NCBI GenBank assembly: GCA_022606425.2
Contig: JAHDVF020001468.1
Coordinates: forward strand, 1,054,001-1,118,000
From: Lepidostoma basale
Lineage: Eukaryota > Arthropoda > Insecta > Trichoptera > Lepidostomatidae
DNA length: 64,000 bases
Reading direction: 5' to 3'
Shown: one piece after another, positions 30,940 through 41,559 of the stretch
Numbering within the stretch: position 1 is the stretch's first letter
Layout of the letters: the number at the start of each line of letters is the position of its first letter
The notes under the pieces: generated by a model
The model's input: the letters and a program-made list of their open reading frames with translations, nothing else
Databases searched by the model: none
Told to the model about the DNA's origin: nothing
Position numbers and translations under genes: made by a program

Positions 30940-31015
30940 GTGTTAAAGTTGTGGAATTCCGTAATGAAGATTTTTTTATGAATTAAAACACTTTTTTCCA
31001 CTTTTGAGTTTATTT
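30940..31015 (-). repeat. Hammerhead foldback family T fragment
   Basis: Minus strand begins CTGTCGAGAAAAATAAACTC and continues AAAAGTGGAAAAAAGTGTTT. This is the segment just downstream of the predicted cleavage site (compare 28373-28398). GTTGTGGAATTCCGTAA lies at the other end, a motif also seen in families X and T. Confidence 0.45.
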
Positions 31016-31021
31016 TTCTCG

Positions 31022-31193
31022 ACAGAATGGGTCATTAAGACGTGTGGAGTCGGAGAAATCGACGTGCGTGCATGACAATATGAATGTAGAGAAAGCGAGA
31101 GAAGTATGTCAGGACAGAACAGTGTGGCGTTCCATTCTTTCTGCCTACCCTTTCGGGGAGACGGCGTGATGGTTAGTTAATTAGTTAGTTGTT
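31022..31193 (+). mobile_element. LINE-B 3' fragment with full tail
   Basis: GTCGGAGAAATCGACGTGCG, GTGTGGCGTTCCATTC, TTCGGGGAGACGGCGTGATG and (GTTA)n. The frame stays open over the final ~45 codons apart from a 1-base loss near 31078 (CATGACAATATG). Confidence 0.85.
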
Positions 31194-31199
31194 TCAAAG

Positions 31200-31970
31200 G
31201 CGGGAAAACGTTATAATCATTTTTGAATATTGTATGGTCACCCAAACAAATATTATTACGTGTATGTGAAATCTGTTTACAGCAACACCAATCACTTTAA
31301 CAACATACCTGTACGTCTAAACTGAATAGTGCTTTCGGTGACCAAGTGTAAATATTTCTCTCGTAAATAAATTTAAAATCGCATCCAACCTGTATCATTT
31401 ATAACGTGATCCATTCTCCGCTTTTACGACAATTTATAATTACAGTTTATATCTTCTGTCAATTTGTTAAGTACATATAATGAATCAGCCATACTTCCGT
31501 TAAGAAACAAAAAAAACATTTTAAATGTCAACGTTATGAATCACAGATTAGATTTTGAATTATGCTCAAAGTTTTCTTTAGATTGTCGTATTTTTTTCGA
31601 TAACGCCAAATAAAATTGATGTATTGTTCAGAAGTCTTCCTTTCTTTGTCATCCATCATCCTCCTAAAAGAAGCGGGAAGAAAGAACGTGGACGCAGAAA
31701 TATTGCCTTTCTAGGAAACTTCATACAGTCAAAACACAGGAAATGTCATCAGTCACGGCGGTATACGTAAGATATAATATCATATTATACATACAAATAT
31801 ACGTCAAACGGAGAAAGCTCCAAGTTTAATCACTTTGTAAAGATGAATTATATTTTGATTAAGAAAATGGCTTGATCGGGTTCCATGCAAAGTTACAGTA
31901 ACATGTCTAAATTTTGAGTTCTGATTTTATTAAATGTGTAAAATATTAAAATACTTTTATAGATTGTATT
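31200..31970. other. No recognised gene; possible LINE scrap
   Basis: 31670-31725 reads GRKERGRRNIAF on the plus strand, resembling the Gly-Lys-Arg-X-Gly-Arg-Arg motif of LINE C-termini, but it is too short to assign. The rest is unassigned. Confidence 0.3.
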
Positions 31971-31976
31971 GTAATA

Positions 31977-32790
31977 ATTGACTACCTTCGTGACAAGAGT
32001 GACAAGAGGGGAGTCTTGGGTTCGATTCCCGGTGATAACAATGTGATTGTCACACTGTCTTTGGTCTGGTGTACAATAAAATGGCGATAGATTGGCTACA
32101 TATCACATGTCATGAGAATCAATAAACAAGTTTAAAAGAACTAGCACAAATTCGGTTCAAACCACCTGGTGTATCTTCTTCTTTCCGTGTCCTGTCAGGT
32201 CTCCCCAACGTTGACTATCACCCTTGAGTAGGCCTCCCCGTTCTGGGCAGCTCGGAACAGCTCTTCCACAGTCCTCAGTCCCATCCACTCTGGGATGTTC
32301 CTCGGCCAGGAAACCCGCCTTCTCCCAAAACCTCGTCGACCCTCAATCTTACCCCCCAAGATCAGATGTAATAGTGCGTACTTTTCGCCTCTCAGAACAT
32401 GGCCCAAGTAGGACACCTAACGGACTTTGATGTTGCTCGGCAACTCTCTGTCAACTCTGGCTCTATGGAGAACGTTTGTGTTGCTGACCATGTCAGTCCA
32501 GGAGATGCGTAACAGCCTTCGGTGTATCCACATCTCAAAGGCCTTTTTAAAGACCCCACGAACCCCGGGCAATGTGGCACATATTACTTAGCGCCATAGC
32601 AGATAGAAAGAGGACGAATGGCGAGCTTCCAGCGCCATAAAACTGGATACACCCAGCTAAGGGAAGGTAACCCCGACAGAAAATACTCCAGAGAAGGCAA
32701 GGGGATACCACTCTGGATATTTTTCCCCAGGTCATCACTATGAAGAGAAACCTGGTGTATACAAAAAAATATATTAACTAAATCATCTCG
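31977..32790 (+). mobile_element. SINE S2 copy split by LINE family H
   Basis: The B box GGGTTCGATTCCC (32018-32030) and S2 body (TGTCTTTGGTCTGGTGTACA, ACATGTCATGAGAATCAATA) run to 32174. S2 resumes after 32749 (GGTGTATACAAAAA). ACCTGGTGTAT is duplicated at 32164-32174 and 32750-32760. The A-box region is damaged. Confidence 0.78.
32175..32749 (-). mobile_element. LINE family H, 575-bp insertion with internal junction
   Basis: Minus strand, from the right: a GC-rich 5' segment of about 185 bp (32565-32749) without RT similarity, then from 32560 the RT C-terminus (FEMWIHRRLLRISWTDMVSN, then SYLGHVLRGEKYALLHLIL, GRRRVSWPRNIPEW, TVEELFRAAQNGEAYSRVI), a stop, and a tail ending GAAAGAAGAAGAT. An 11-bp target duplication encloses the whole. 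One in-frame TAG precedes the Ser-Tyr-Leu-Gly-His block. Confidence 0.82.
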
Positions 32791-32799
32791 TCATTTCCT

Positions 32800-33450
32800 A
32801 GAAGGTGTATGCATAGAGGATAGCCCACCATTTTTTCTATAAAAATATAATTTTGTTAATTGAAATATTTACTATCTTGATTTACTTCTATAAATTCCTC
32901 AACACTCATATAACGTGTAATGTATTCACGTCGATTTTTACGATTCTCTTGGTCGATAATTAAATTTTCATTTTAATTTCACAGTGCTACGCTTTTCTTC
33001 AAACTATGGGGTTTCACGCATTATCAACATCACAAACGCTTTTTTCCATAATATTTATTTATTCTATCCATGTGGTTAAAACTATATCGCAAATGTTTGC
33101 TATTTATTTTAAAAACTTTGCCTTCGGTTACGGATTTTCACATTGTTTTTATTTTTTAATCAAGAAGTGACGTCATGTACCTACTTTGCTACATACATAC
33201 ACGCAACTATCGTGTTAACCCGGATATTTTCCAAAATTAAGTAGATCTAAGTTTATAATTATAATTAACTACGTAAACAATTAACGGTTTAACTGAAATT
33301 TTAATTTGTCAAAAAATATTATTATGATTTATAATTGTGTGTATTTTGGCGATGCATTTAAATGTACACATCTGAATAAATTTAGTTGCACTTTGTATTT
33401 TCACCTAAACATGTTTGTAAAAAGAAAAATTAAATGTTGAGAAAATACTA
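32800..33450. other. Unassigned; one short LINE-B scrap
   Basis: 32885-32965 on minus resembles the LINE-B end region (CACTCATATAACGTGTAATG, CGTCGATTTTTACGATTCTC). Otherwise AT-rich with no supported feature. Confidence 0.35.
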
Positions 33451-33457
33451 ACTGCAA

Positions 33458-34030
33458 TTCGGTACTTTTTTTTTTTTTTTTTTTAATTTAAAAAGACTAA
33501 TATCAAGGATTTACATCAATGATATTAGAATTTATTTTACAATCTTCAATGTGAGCAGAAAATAGCTCATTATTATGAAGAAGGAATCTGGTCGTGTCCA
33601 GGCTCGAACCCATGTCCCCTGGATCAGGAGCCAAGCGTTCTATCCCCTAGACCACCACCCGATTACTTATTTGGCAACAGGTCTCAGATGCGTTTTTTGG
33701 TAAAATTATGTTAAATATACCATCAGTATTATTTTTGCACACTTTATGTTTAACTAAACGTTAGAGCTTCACTTTTTTTTATTACATCTTTTTATGTATT
33801 TTTTTTGTGTACAATTTGCATACAACCCCTATTTTTTTTAATGCATATATTATATATACATATTTTTTTAATTTAGTTACTGATATATCTTAAATTGACA
33901 TTTGAAATAAACAATTTTGAACACAAATAACATTTTTATATATAATCAAAATATTGTAAAAATCTTATTTTTGCTCTGCTGTAAAATTCATAAAAAAGCA
34001 GTTGGGACCTTTTGCCAAATAGATACCGAA
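33458..34030. mobile_element. TTAA-type MITE (M2) containing a SINE
   Basis: The left end TTCGGTACTT is interrupted at about 33467 by SINE S1 and resumes at about 33668 (TTACTTATTTGGCAACAGGT). The right end is TTTTGCCAAATAGATACCG. The body matches 59976-60354 closely. The flanking TTAA is degraded (GCAA/TTAT). Confidence 0.78.
33470..33664 (-). mobile_element. tRNA-derived SINE S1
   Basis: On minus: tRNA-like head TGGTGGTCTAGGGGATAGAA (A box) and GGGTTCGAGCCTGG (B box, about 33599-33612), body CAATATTAG-type sequence (GAAGATTGTAAAATAAATTC), and a poly(A) tail (T run at 33467-33484). Short TACTT repeats flank it. A pol III transcript is expected from the boxes (family knowledge). A second copy is at 55645-55808. 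Confidence 0.8.
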
Positions 34031-34147
34031 TTATATTTATTCAAATGGTAAGTATTCACTCATCTGTTCGAACCGATTCAAATCATTCGGTGATAAATGA
34101 ACCTCTGCAGATCGCACGGAGGGCCGCGCTGACCGACTGATTGTACG

Positions 34148-34435
34148 ATGCGTTACTTATTGCCTTTTCTCTTATTTTTTTGCCTACAGCCCTCGTGGTC
34201 GGCGAGCGGTTACCGGGTCTGGGCGCGGACCACGCGCGGCGCCCGCGCACCTGCCGCTCCGGGCAACAACCCAGTACAAAAAAAAACCAAAACACATTCC
34301 GCTACAACAAGCACCGGTATCTCGGAGATCCGGCATCTATTCCCCGCGATTCATTATTACTTAACATGCACACTCATTTGTAGGACCACGAGTTCAGAAC
34401 CCGAAGGAGTTAACCCAGATAAGTTATCTTCTTAA
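34148..34435 (+). CDS. Candidate small ORF inside the foldback element, unrecognised
   Basis: 95 codons from ATG at 34148 to TAA. The first ~20 residues look like a signal peptide (MRYLLPFLLFFCLQ, then SWSASG), followed by a GC-rich part coding for Arg/Ala/Pro-rich residues and a Thr/Ser-rich part. The hydrophobic start also arises from a T-rich run ending CCTACAG at about 34190, which could instead be a 3' splice site, making the GC-rich stretch a captured exon. The ATG and the next 32 bases lie in the inverted arm. No family recognised. Confidence 0.25.
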   Translation: MRYLLPFLLFFCLQPSWSASGYRVWARTTRGARAPAAPGNNPVQKKTKTHSATTSTGISEIRHLFPAIHYYLTCTLICRTTSSEPEGVNPDKLSS

Positions 34436-34751
34436 TATATGTAAAACGTAATATTTATTCACGTTCTATATTTAAAATCACTTAGAAAAGGCAATAAGTA
34501 ACGCATCGTACAATCAATCGGTCTGCGCGCCCCTTCGTGCTTCTGCAGAGGTTCATTTTTTTTGCAGAAAGTTTATTTCGTTTTTTTAATATGAAAACGC
34601 ATTTATTGAAAGATAAAATAAAAAATACATCAATCAAAATATTGTCCATCGTTAGCCACAACTATTAACCATCTTTATGGCAATACATACATAACTCCGA
34701 ATGAAAAATATCGGCTTGATCCGATGATTGAATAATTAAATGTATCATTCT

Positions 34752-35010
34752 GTCCGTGTCCTGTCAGGTCTCCCCAACGTTGACTATCACCCTTGAGTAG
34801 GCCTCCCCGTCCTGGGCAGCTCGTGACAGCTCCCCCACAGTCCTTAGCCCCGTCCACTCTCGGATGTTCCTCAGCCAGGAAACCCGCCTTCTCCCAACAC
34901 CTCGTCGACCCTCAATCTTACCCTCTAAGATCAGATGCAATAGTGCGTACTTTTTACCTCTCAGAACATGGCCCAAATAGGACACCTTACGGATTTTGAT
35001 GTTGCTCAGC
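34752..35010 (-). mobile_element. LINE family H, 5'-truncated copy with target duplication
   Basis: Exact 11-bp repeats TGTATCATTCT at 34741-34751 and 35011-35021 bound the copy. The minus-strand frame reads SYLGHVLRGKKYALLHLILE, GRRRVSWLRNIREW, TVGELSRAAQDGEAYSRVI and ends in the same stop as 32175-32749. No GAA tail, only CAGAATGATAC. Confidence 0.88.
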
Positions 35011-35389
35011 TGTATCATTCTAAGTTCTAAATATAAATTTAAAAATGAGTGGGAACTATTGTAGGTCAGAGATGCGATCTGCAGAGGTTCATTTTATAAC
35101 TCCAAATGAATTATATTGACTCGAACAGATGATTGAATACTTAAATGTATCGTTCTAAATTCAAAATATTTTTATAAAATCCACAATCCCGGTAACAATA
35201 TTATCAAACTTCGTTTGAAATCTCCAATCCCCAAGAGCTTGAAATACGTTTTCTGAGTTTGACAATATCATGGCATTATCATAAAATTTGACATTTATTT
35301 TTATTTTTGTAGAATAAATGTGCATCAGAGGTGCTTTGTAAATATCTTATATTGTACATATTTTTTAAAGAAAAAGAAAATGCACATAT

Positions 35390-35706
35390 AAGATATGAAT
35401 GCGGTGCGAATGTCAGCGTTATGAGCAAAATAATGAAAAGGTCATTATGAGGGACACATTTGAAGAATGAATGAAGACAAAATGGTAGAGAAGGTATATG
35501 TAAACGACGTGAACGGAGCTAGAAAGAGAGGAAGAACTTGGCACGGTCAAATGTCGGACACGCGAAGAGTCGGAGAAATCGACATTCGTGCATGACACGA
35601 TGTATGAACGTAGAGGAATCGAAAGAAGTATGTCAGGACAGAACAGTATGGCGGTTCATTATGTCTGCCTACCCTTTCGGGGAAACGGCGTGATGGTTAG
35701 TTAGTA
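35390..35706 (+). mobile_element. LINE-B 3' fragment, decayed frame
   Basis: GAATGCGGTGCGAATGTCAG, GTATATGTAAACGACGTGAA, GTCGGAGAAATCGACATTCG, TTCGGGGAAACGGCGTGATG and GTTAGTTAG. Deletions shift the frame, including loss of the Asp-Gln-Ile-Asn-Gln block. Confidence 0.8.
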
Positions 35707-35875
35707 AGAAAAACATTTTTTTTTTAATAAAAACATTTTTTTTTATTATTTTATTCAAGATTAGCTTAGTATTTTTTGTCATTTGCAACTAATAATAAAG
35801 TGTATAAAATTAATTCTATAAAATGAATACTCAAACGATAAATATATATTATGTTTAATCTTATTAAATTGAGAT

Positions 35876-35951
35876 GAGTAATCAGCGCCCTTGAGATGAG
35901 TAATTCATAAAAATGGCGCTCTATAAATTATCCAATTTATATTATTATTAA
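35876..35951 (+). mobile_element. CR1/L2-like LINE 3' hairpin and tail, subtype b
   Basis: GCGCCCTTGAGATGAGTAAT, TCATAAAAATGGCGC (hairpin 35884-35921), CTATAAATTATCCAA and TATTATTATTA. Inner stem ATGA/TCAT. Confidence 0.82.
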
Positions 35952-35959
35952 AAATCCAA

Positions 35960-36615
35960 CAATCGAAAACATTTTTATTAATACAAACGTAAGCTAATTT
36001 AGAAAAATAATTTTGGTGCAATAAAAATATATATACCTAATGTAAGCACCATTCTTGTATTATATTGATGAGTCAACGATGAGGACAAGCGATGTACATT
36101 CGAAGGCATTGATTTCCAGGGTGCGATTGTCGTAAACAACAAAATAAGCACCATGAAAGGTTGGGTACATAATCAATAAATTGTAAAGGAAGATGGAGCC
36201 GCTATCTTAAGGAATAGCAGCTGCACCGGCTGAATTAGAGGGAGGATAAAAAACTAAAACATCTGCCTCCCACGTGACCGCCGGGATAGGGAACCGGGAG
36301 AGAAGCAAATAGAGACAGCAATCTCTTTGAAAGATTCTAGTCATAAAATCAAACACGCATCTTGGTACTCAACTTCCACTCTAGCTTCGAGATTTTTTTA
36401 TGAGCATTTTTTGTGTGTACAATATAATAATAGAATACAATGAATCGTAAGAGCTTTTGCATATTTCTAACACCACATAGATTATGTAAATTGTAAATGT
36501 AAAAGAAAATGTTAAAAGATGTGGAATTCTTACAATATTATCCATTAAATGCAAACATATTTTATTGTAGTGTTATGAATAAACCAAAAAGATTACGTAG
36601 CCTTAAACAATAATC
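35960..36615. other. No recognised feature
   Basis: AT-rich with a slightly GC-richer purine-rich patch near 36185-36340. No supported frame or repeat. Confidence 0.3.
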
Positions 36616-36619
36616 GTGA

Positions 36620-36700
36620 TAATATGATAATATTTAAAACGCCGTTTTCGTGATGTAAACAACTCAAGATATGTGTTTTAAATCAGAAAATCTAAATTTG
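36620..36700 (-). mobile_element. CR1/L2-like LINE 3' end, decayed
   Basis: AACGCCGTTTTCGTGATGTA then AACAACTCAAGATATGTGTT: the complement of a decayed hairpin and 3' UTR. A second, weaker, plus-strand remnant may lie at 36740-36800 (ATAGGCGCTTTAAAATTGAA). Confidence 0.6.
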
Positions 36701-36892
36701 AAATTCAAACATTTATACATATTTTCGAAAGAGATGACGATTGAGTAGTGAATCTCGTACAAATAGGCGCTTTAAAATTGAACTTCATCATTATCTTTAT
36801 TATGTAATGAAAATAATATTTATATTTGATATTCAAGGCGTTAAAGGGAAAAAATAACGTGTATGATGGTGATGCCTAACCACATAAATCAG

Positions 36893-37012
36893 TAAACATC
36901 TAATATTAGAAGTTTTATTATGTTTCGCTTTTTGAACGACATTTCCTAATACCCTAACCAAGCGAAAATTGTCCATAAAACATAATAAACCTTCTGCACA
37001 ACGGACGTTTAC
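36893..37012. repeat. Foldback family Y, both arms, decayed
   Basis: TAGAAGTTTTATTATGTTTC at left and the inverted CATAAAACATAATAAACCTT at right around a centre with GCGAAAAT in place of GCGAAAC. About 120 bp in total. Confidence 0.6.
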
Positions 37013-37046
37013 ATTTATTTGTATAGTTTAGTTATTTGTAATTTGT

Positions 37047-37146
37047 ATAGATTTTTAGATTTAAAACACGTCTTAATTCGCCCTTGAGGTGATTACATCA
37101 CAAAAGGGCGCTTTAAAAGTTAGCATATGGTTATTAGTTATTATTA
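37047..37146 (+). mobile_element. CR1/L2-like LINE 3' end, subtype a
   Basis: TAGATTTAAAACACGTCTTA, CGCCCTTGAGGTGATTACAT, CACAAAAGGGCGCTTTAAAA, GTTAGCATATGG and a TTATTA tail. The outer stem uses CGCCC/GGGCG and is still paired. Confidence 0.82.
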
Positions 37147-37149
37147 TAT

Positions 37150-37830
37150 CTCTGTATTAATATTTAGTAACACGATATTCGATATTTTTCTGACTGACTT
37201 CAAATATGACTGCTATAATCGCTGAAATCAGTAATCAAAATAATGGATTAATTTGATTTTACCAAGTTTTTCATTGGACTAACGATGTTTTTTGAATCGC
37301 AATAACCCATAAGCTTTGAAATTGAATACATTTTGTAATGAATAATCTAAATGCATAAGTATTAAATTAAATGGTTCTAACTTGAAACAGTATTGAATAT
37401 TTGAGTGAATCGATAAGAATTAAGAACTTAGTGAAAATTCGTTGAGCGCGTAATATTCTTTTGGCAGTCGCCCACCATATTAAAAGAACGTTTGGTATTA
37501 CATTTTTTGTCTCCTCGGGTTATCCTAAAGCTAAACCTTTCATAACCGCGGCATAAAACTTCGGCACAAATACGGTCTTAAAAAAATATTCACTCCACTT
37601 TTGGTGAACACACTTCGGGAACTTTGTCGCCAGATGGCTCGCTTCGGATCAGAGATACTTCAACTTTTTTATATATTTCTATGAAAATATTGAATAAAAC
37701 CGATATTTTCATCTGAGCGTAATATCCGGCGTGAAAACGTTTTCTTTCATTTTATCCCACATACAACTCTAGTTGTTGAATGTTTTGTATGGATTAGATT
37801 ACTTTATCCCAAGTCTATTAGTTCATAACT
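37150..37830. other. No recognised feature
   Basis: Unassigned AT-rich sequence. Confidence 0.3.
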
Positions 37831-37834
37831 AACA

Positions 37835-38290
37835 AAAGAATGGAACGCCCCACTGTTCTATCCTGACATACTTCTCTCGCTTCCTCTACATTTATCCATC
37901 TTGTCATGCACGCAAGTCGATTTCTCCGACTCCTCACGTGACCGACATTTAATATTTGACTGATTTGATCGTGCCACGTTTTCACGCCGTTTAGGCCGCC
38001 ACCTTCTTTACTATTCTGTTTTCACTCATTCTTTCCATGTGTCCAAACCATCTTAATGAGCCTTTCCTTATTTTGTTCATAACACTTTCATTCGCACCAC
38101 ATTCACTTCTTATACTTGCATTTGTCACTCTATCATATACAGATTTGCCACACATTCGTCTTAGAGATCTCATTTCTACTGCATTTATTCGACTTTCATC
38201 CTTCTTTTGCCAGTTCCATGCTTCACTTCCATACATAAGGGTCGGCACAAGAACACCATTATGTACTGCCATCTTAGCTTTTTTGGATAG
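37835..38290 (-). mobile_element. LINE-B fragment with open N-terminal part
   Basis: The minus-strand frame 37991-38272 covers MAVHNGVLVPTLMYGSEAWN, WQKKDESRINAVEMRSLRRM and NKIRKGSLRWFGHMERM, further upstream in the RT C-terminus than most copies. After Arg-Met-Val-Lys-like codons an indel shifts the frame. The terminal AYPF block and tail are missing. Confidence 0.85.
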
Positions 38291-38299
38291 GCTTTTGTT

Positions 38300-38770
38300 T
38301 GCGATGATTACTATTAGTTTCGTAATATTCTACGTAATCGCTTTTTATTCTGAATTTTTGTTGATTGAAATAACAAGAAAATTATGAATGGTCTAAGATT
38401 ACTAGCCGAGACGAGTGTTGAGTATAAGATAAGCGGAGTTCTCTTGGGAATGAGGGATGCTTGGGTTGAGCGTTATGAAATAGTTGAAGGATTCTGTCTT
38501 ATTTATTTATTTATCATTTACCAAGTAGATGGATTTCACGCCTTCTAACTGGGGTAAATTCTAAAGATATAGGACTTGTCATTTATCATTTATCATACAT
38601 TTCATAGCACCTTCCGAAGCATGTATACTAAATTCGTAATCTATTCAGTTATATTACTTTTAAAAAACTTAATAACATACATAAATACGTTTAATTCTGA
38701 CCAATAAATGTTATTCTAATTATCGCATCATAAAATTATTAACTATGATTTAAATTAATGTAAATATAAA
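38300..38770. other. No recognised feature
   Basis: Unassigned. Confidence 0.3.
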
Positions 38771-38775
38771 TATAG

Positions 38776-39142
38776 CATTGAGACCAGAACGGATACCACA
38801 AGAACAAAGGCTAAAGTACGGGTGGCAGAGATGATGACGCTGAGGATGAAAGCAGGAAGGACTATTCGAGATAGGGTGAGGAACACGGCCTTCCGCGAGA
38901 CCTGCAAGGTGGAGGATGTCGTGAGATGGGGCAGACAACGCAGAAGATACTGGAATACGCACGTGCAGAGTATGGATCCCACCAGAATCCCACACGCTGT
39001 GGCGCATCAGATTCCTGCCGGCTGCCTTCCCCCCGGAAGACCGCCGAAGAGATGGAGAGATAGTTGGAAGTCAACCTCCCAAGAGAGGCCGGCCTGATTT
39101 CAGGAACAGACCAAAGGTCTATAAGGAGAAGAAGAAGAAGAT
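38776..39142 (+). mobile_element. RTE-like LINE family C, copy 2, uninterrupted
   Basis: The open frame 38822-39097 reads RTIRDRVRNTAFRETCKVED, VVRWGRQRRRYWN, IPHAVAHQIPAGCLPPGRPP, KRWRDSWKSTSQERPA and stop, then a 45-bp UTR and (GAA)n. It starts with the same CATTGAGACCAGA as copy 1 at 19905. This copy shows the uninterrupted target of the 20181-20383 insertion. Confidence 0.87.
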
Positions 39143-39154
39143 AAATGGATATAT

Positions 39155-39478
39155 TGATCGTGGCAGAGTGGCAACAGATTTGACTGACGCATCGAAGGTC
39201 GCGGGTTCGATTCCCGGCGATGACAGTGTAAAAAAATCTCATGCTGTCTTTGGTCTAATAGAATTCACTTGACAATAAAAATGGTGACAAACTATCTACC
39301 TATCACATCTCATGAGAATCATTACCTAAAAGATTGTACACCGTTCAAATAGCCTGTTGTGTACAAAAATGTGGAAAGAAACGAGAAACTACCATATTAA
39401 AGACCCGAGTGGCATCCTAAGGACCAGCAAAGTTATTAGACTTTGCTTCAAACCAATCCCTAGGATTGAAAGTTGACG
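39155..39478 (+). mobile_element. tRNA-derived SINE S2, near full length
   Basis: Head with GTGGCAGAGTGGC (A-box-like) and GGGTTCGATTCCC (39203-39215), body TGTCTTTGGTCTAATAGAAT, ACAATAAAAATGGTGAC, ATCTCATGAGAATCATTACC, then AAAATGTGGAAAGAAACGAG, GGACCAGCAAAG and ACCAATCCCTAGGATTGA. Directly downstream of the family C (GAA)n tail. Confidence 0.82.
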
Positions 39479-39885
39479 CGAAATATTTATAATAAATATT
39501 AGTTTTATTCCACTTGTTATTCTTGTTTGGACCAGTTTTAGGCCCTCGTTGCCATCTTCTTTGGTAAATATTTCTTTATTATTATCCAATATTTTTACTT
39601 TTTAATTAGAAAGTTCATTCGTTAAAATTCCAAGTATCACTATTTTAAGACGGTACACTTAAGTATTCTAGACTTAAATTTGTGGATTTTGGGTATTATG
39701 TCTTTAATTAACTGTGAAAATCTGAAGAAATTATTGGAACCCAACAATAAATCAATGGAAAGCTTTAATTTATCACAAACATTTTTTTAATTACTCGATA
39801 TAAAAATAAAGAATGAAAATTAAATGGTTTTCTCCAAATGATGCATTTATTCAGTTTTGTCCAATAATATATATCTTTTATTTCT

Positions 39886-40356
39886 CATGTATGGAAGCGA
39901 AGCATGGAACTGGCAAAAGAAGGATGAAATTAGAATAAATGCAGTAGAAATGAGATCTCTTAGAGGAATGCGTCAATACTCTGTGTATGATAGAGTGTCG
40001 AATGAAAATATAAGAAGTGAATGCGGTGCGAATGATGGTGTTATAAACAAAATAATGAAAGCATCATTAAGATGGTTTAGACATATGGAAAGAATGAATG
40101 AAGAAAGAATGGTAAAAAAATTATATGTTAACGATGTAAATGGAACTAGAAATAGATGAAGACCGAGGAAAACATGGCACGATCAAATAAATCAAATATT
40201 GAATGTTGGCCATGTGAGGAGTCAGAGAAATCGACGCGCGTGCATGACACGATGTATGAATGTTGAAGAAGCGAGAGTAATATGTCAGGAAAGAAATGTG
40301 TGGCAGTCCATTATTTCTGCCTATCCCTTCGGGGAGGCGGCGTGATGGTTAGTTTT
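39886..40356 (+). mobile_element. LINE-B 3' fragment, nonsense in the Arg-Gly-Arg-Pro block
   Basis: The frame gives YGSEAWNWQKKDE, INAVEMRSLRGMRQYSVYDR, NKIMKASLRWFRHMERM, then a TGA (codon usually GGA) before the Arg-Pro-Arg-Lys-Thr-Trp block. It continues open to GAGGCGGCGTGA at the end. The tail is short (TGGTTAGTT). Confidence 0.87.
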
Positions 40357-40359
40357 TTT

Positions 40360-41545
40360 ATTTTATTATTTCTCATTGTTCCGTACTTCAAAAATTCAAG
40401 TTACTAATACCGGTAGTTCAATGTAAGAATAAACAGAATACGTGATTTCGTAACATTAATATTTGTAAGTAAAACGTATGTATATCTTGTATTTGTGTTA
40501 TATATAAAAAAAACATATATTCAAAATTCATAAAAGCCTTAGGAAGATTGAGTATGCACAACATGGAAGCGTATCCAATATTAAATCAACTAATTTTAAT
40601 AACAAAATTCGCTTACCTTTGAGCGAAGTCAATTTTTCTGAAGTCTGTTCACGTTTTACGCAATTTAAATGGAAGCCAAAAATTTCTTTTAAAAATCTAA
40701 AGCATCAAACGTGATTGGAGTACTCAGTACTTGAAGATTAATTATTGGACAACGTAACAAAAAAAAGTCGATTTCTTTGAAGCGCACGACACGTGAGCTT
40801 CCGCCTTCAAATTCTGTTTCAATTCATTACTGTATTATGCAATAGCCCGGTATATGGAAGTCAATCTGTTAAACATTACATTTTAACAAAAAGCACCAAA
40901 CAAACTAATTTCAAGGTGTACAAGGCGTTTTGTAATAGGATTGGCTTGTTTACTTTGGGCCCGTAGTTTTAATATCGTTTCGTTTGTTTAAAGAAGCCCT
41001 TTCATCCCGAATGCTAATGGGCTGAGGATTGTGTTTGAAAATTATGACACGCTCTCGGTAGCTCAGCGCCTACCGCCCGCGCCCTCTCCCTAGGCCGACA
41101 AGCTCGTCTCGGAAACTGCTTTAGGGAAATTTGATTTTCTATTAAGGGTAGTATGGAGATGGGGAAAGCAATATTACATTGTTAGAAAATGTACCAGATG
41201 TAGGTGTAGCTATAATATTTACTACCTCAATCTTCAATTACCAAACTAAACTGTATTTGATCTAAGTGATGTCTTAATATGATTTGTGACATCTTAATAT
41301 TATAATAATATCATGGACAAGCACCCCACTACTTCACAGAACTTTGCAAGTTAATCGATCTGAACCCTCGGCAGTCAACTCTACGATCCTCGAAGGAAGA
41401 AGCAAAACACAAACGTCTTGTCCCGCGGCGCCAAGGAGCTTCAAACATCGCGGATTGCTTTTGGCATCTGAGGATTGGATGGATTTGAAGATCAAATAAT
41501 AGTAAATAAAATATACTTTAACGATTTCAGTTGAGCAAGAAATAA
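40360..41545. other. No recognised gene
   Basis: GGTAGCTCAGCGCCTACC at about 41058 looks like a tRNA A-box region, but no B box follows. The rest is unassigned. Confidence 0.3.
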
Positions 41546-41559
41546 AGCAAGAAGTCGTG

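Larger units (their letters stand above)
34045..35155. mobile_element. Complex foldback element with nested inverted arms
   Basis: Inner arms 34095-34179 and 34484-34558 (AAATGAACCTCTGCAG through GCGTTACTTATTGCCTTTTC, inverted). Outer arms 34045-34117 and 35073-35150 (TAAGTATTCACTCATCTGTT inverted as ACAGATGATTGAATACTTAA). A direct copy of the outer arm sequence lies at 34676-34751. It carries a GC-rich cargo (34190-34300) and the LINE family H insertion at 34752-35010. Confidence 0.75.

Noticed and set aside
33599..33664. tRNA gene on the minus strand
   Set aside because: It has A- and B-box-like sequence but no clean cloverleaf, and is followed by a SINE body and poly(A), so it is the head of SINE S1. 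The same reasoning applies to the S2 heads at 22376, 29963, 32018 and 39203.
39404..39478. Penelope-like coding fragment (ILRTSKVIRLCFKPIPRIE)
   Set aside because: The same sequence at 22104-22170 is part of SINE S2, and its frame is not kept between the two copies.
41050..41100. tRNA-like sequence GGTAGCTCAGCGCC
   Set aside because: No B box or pairing arms follow.
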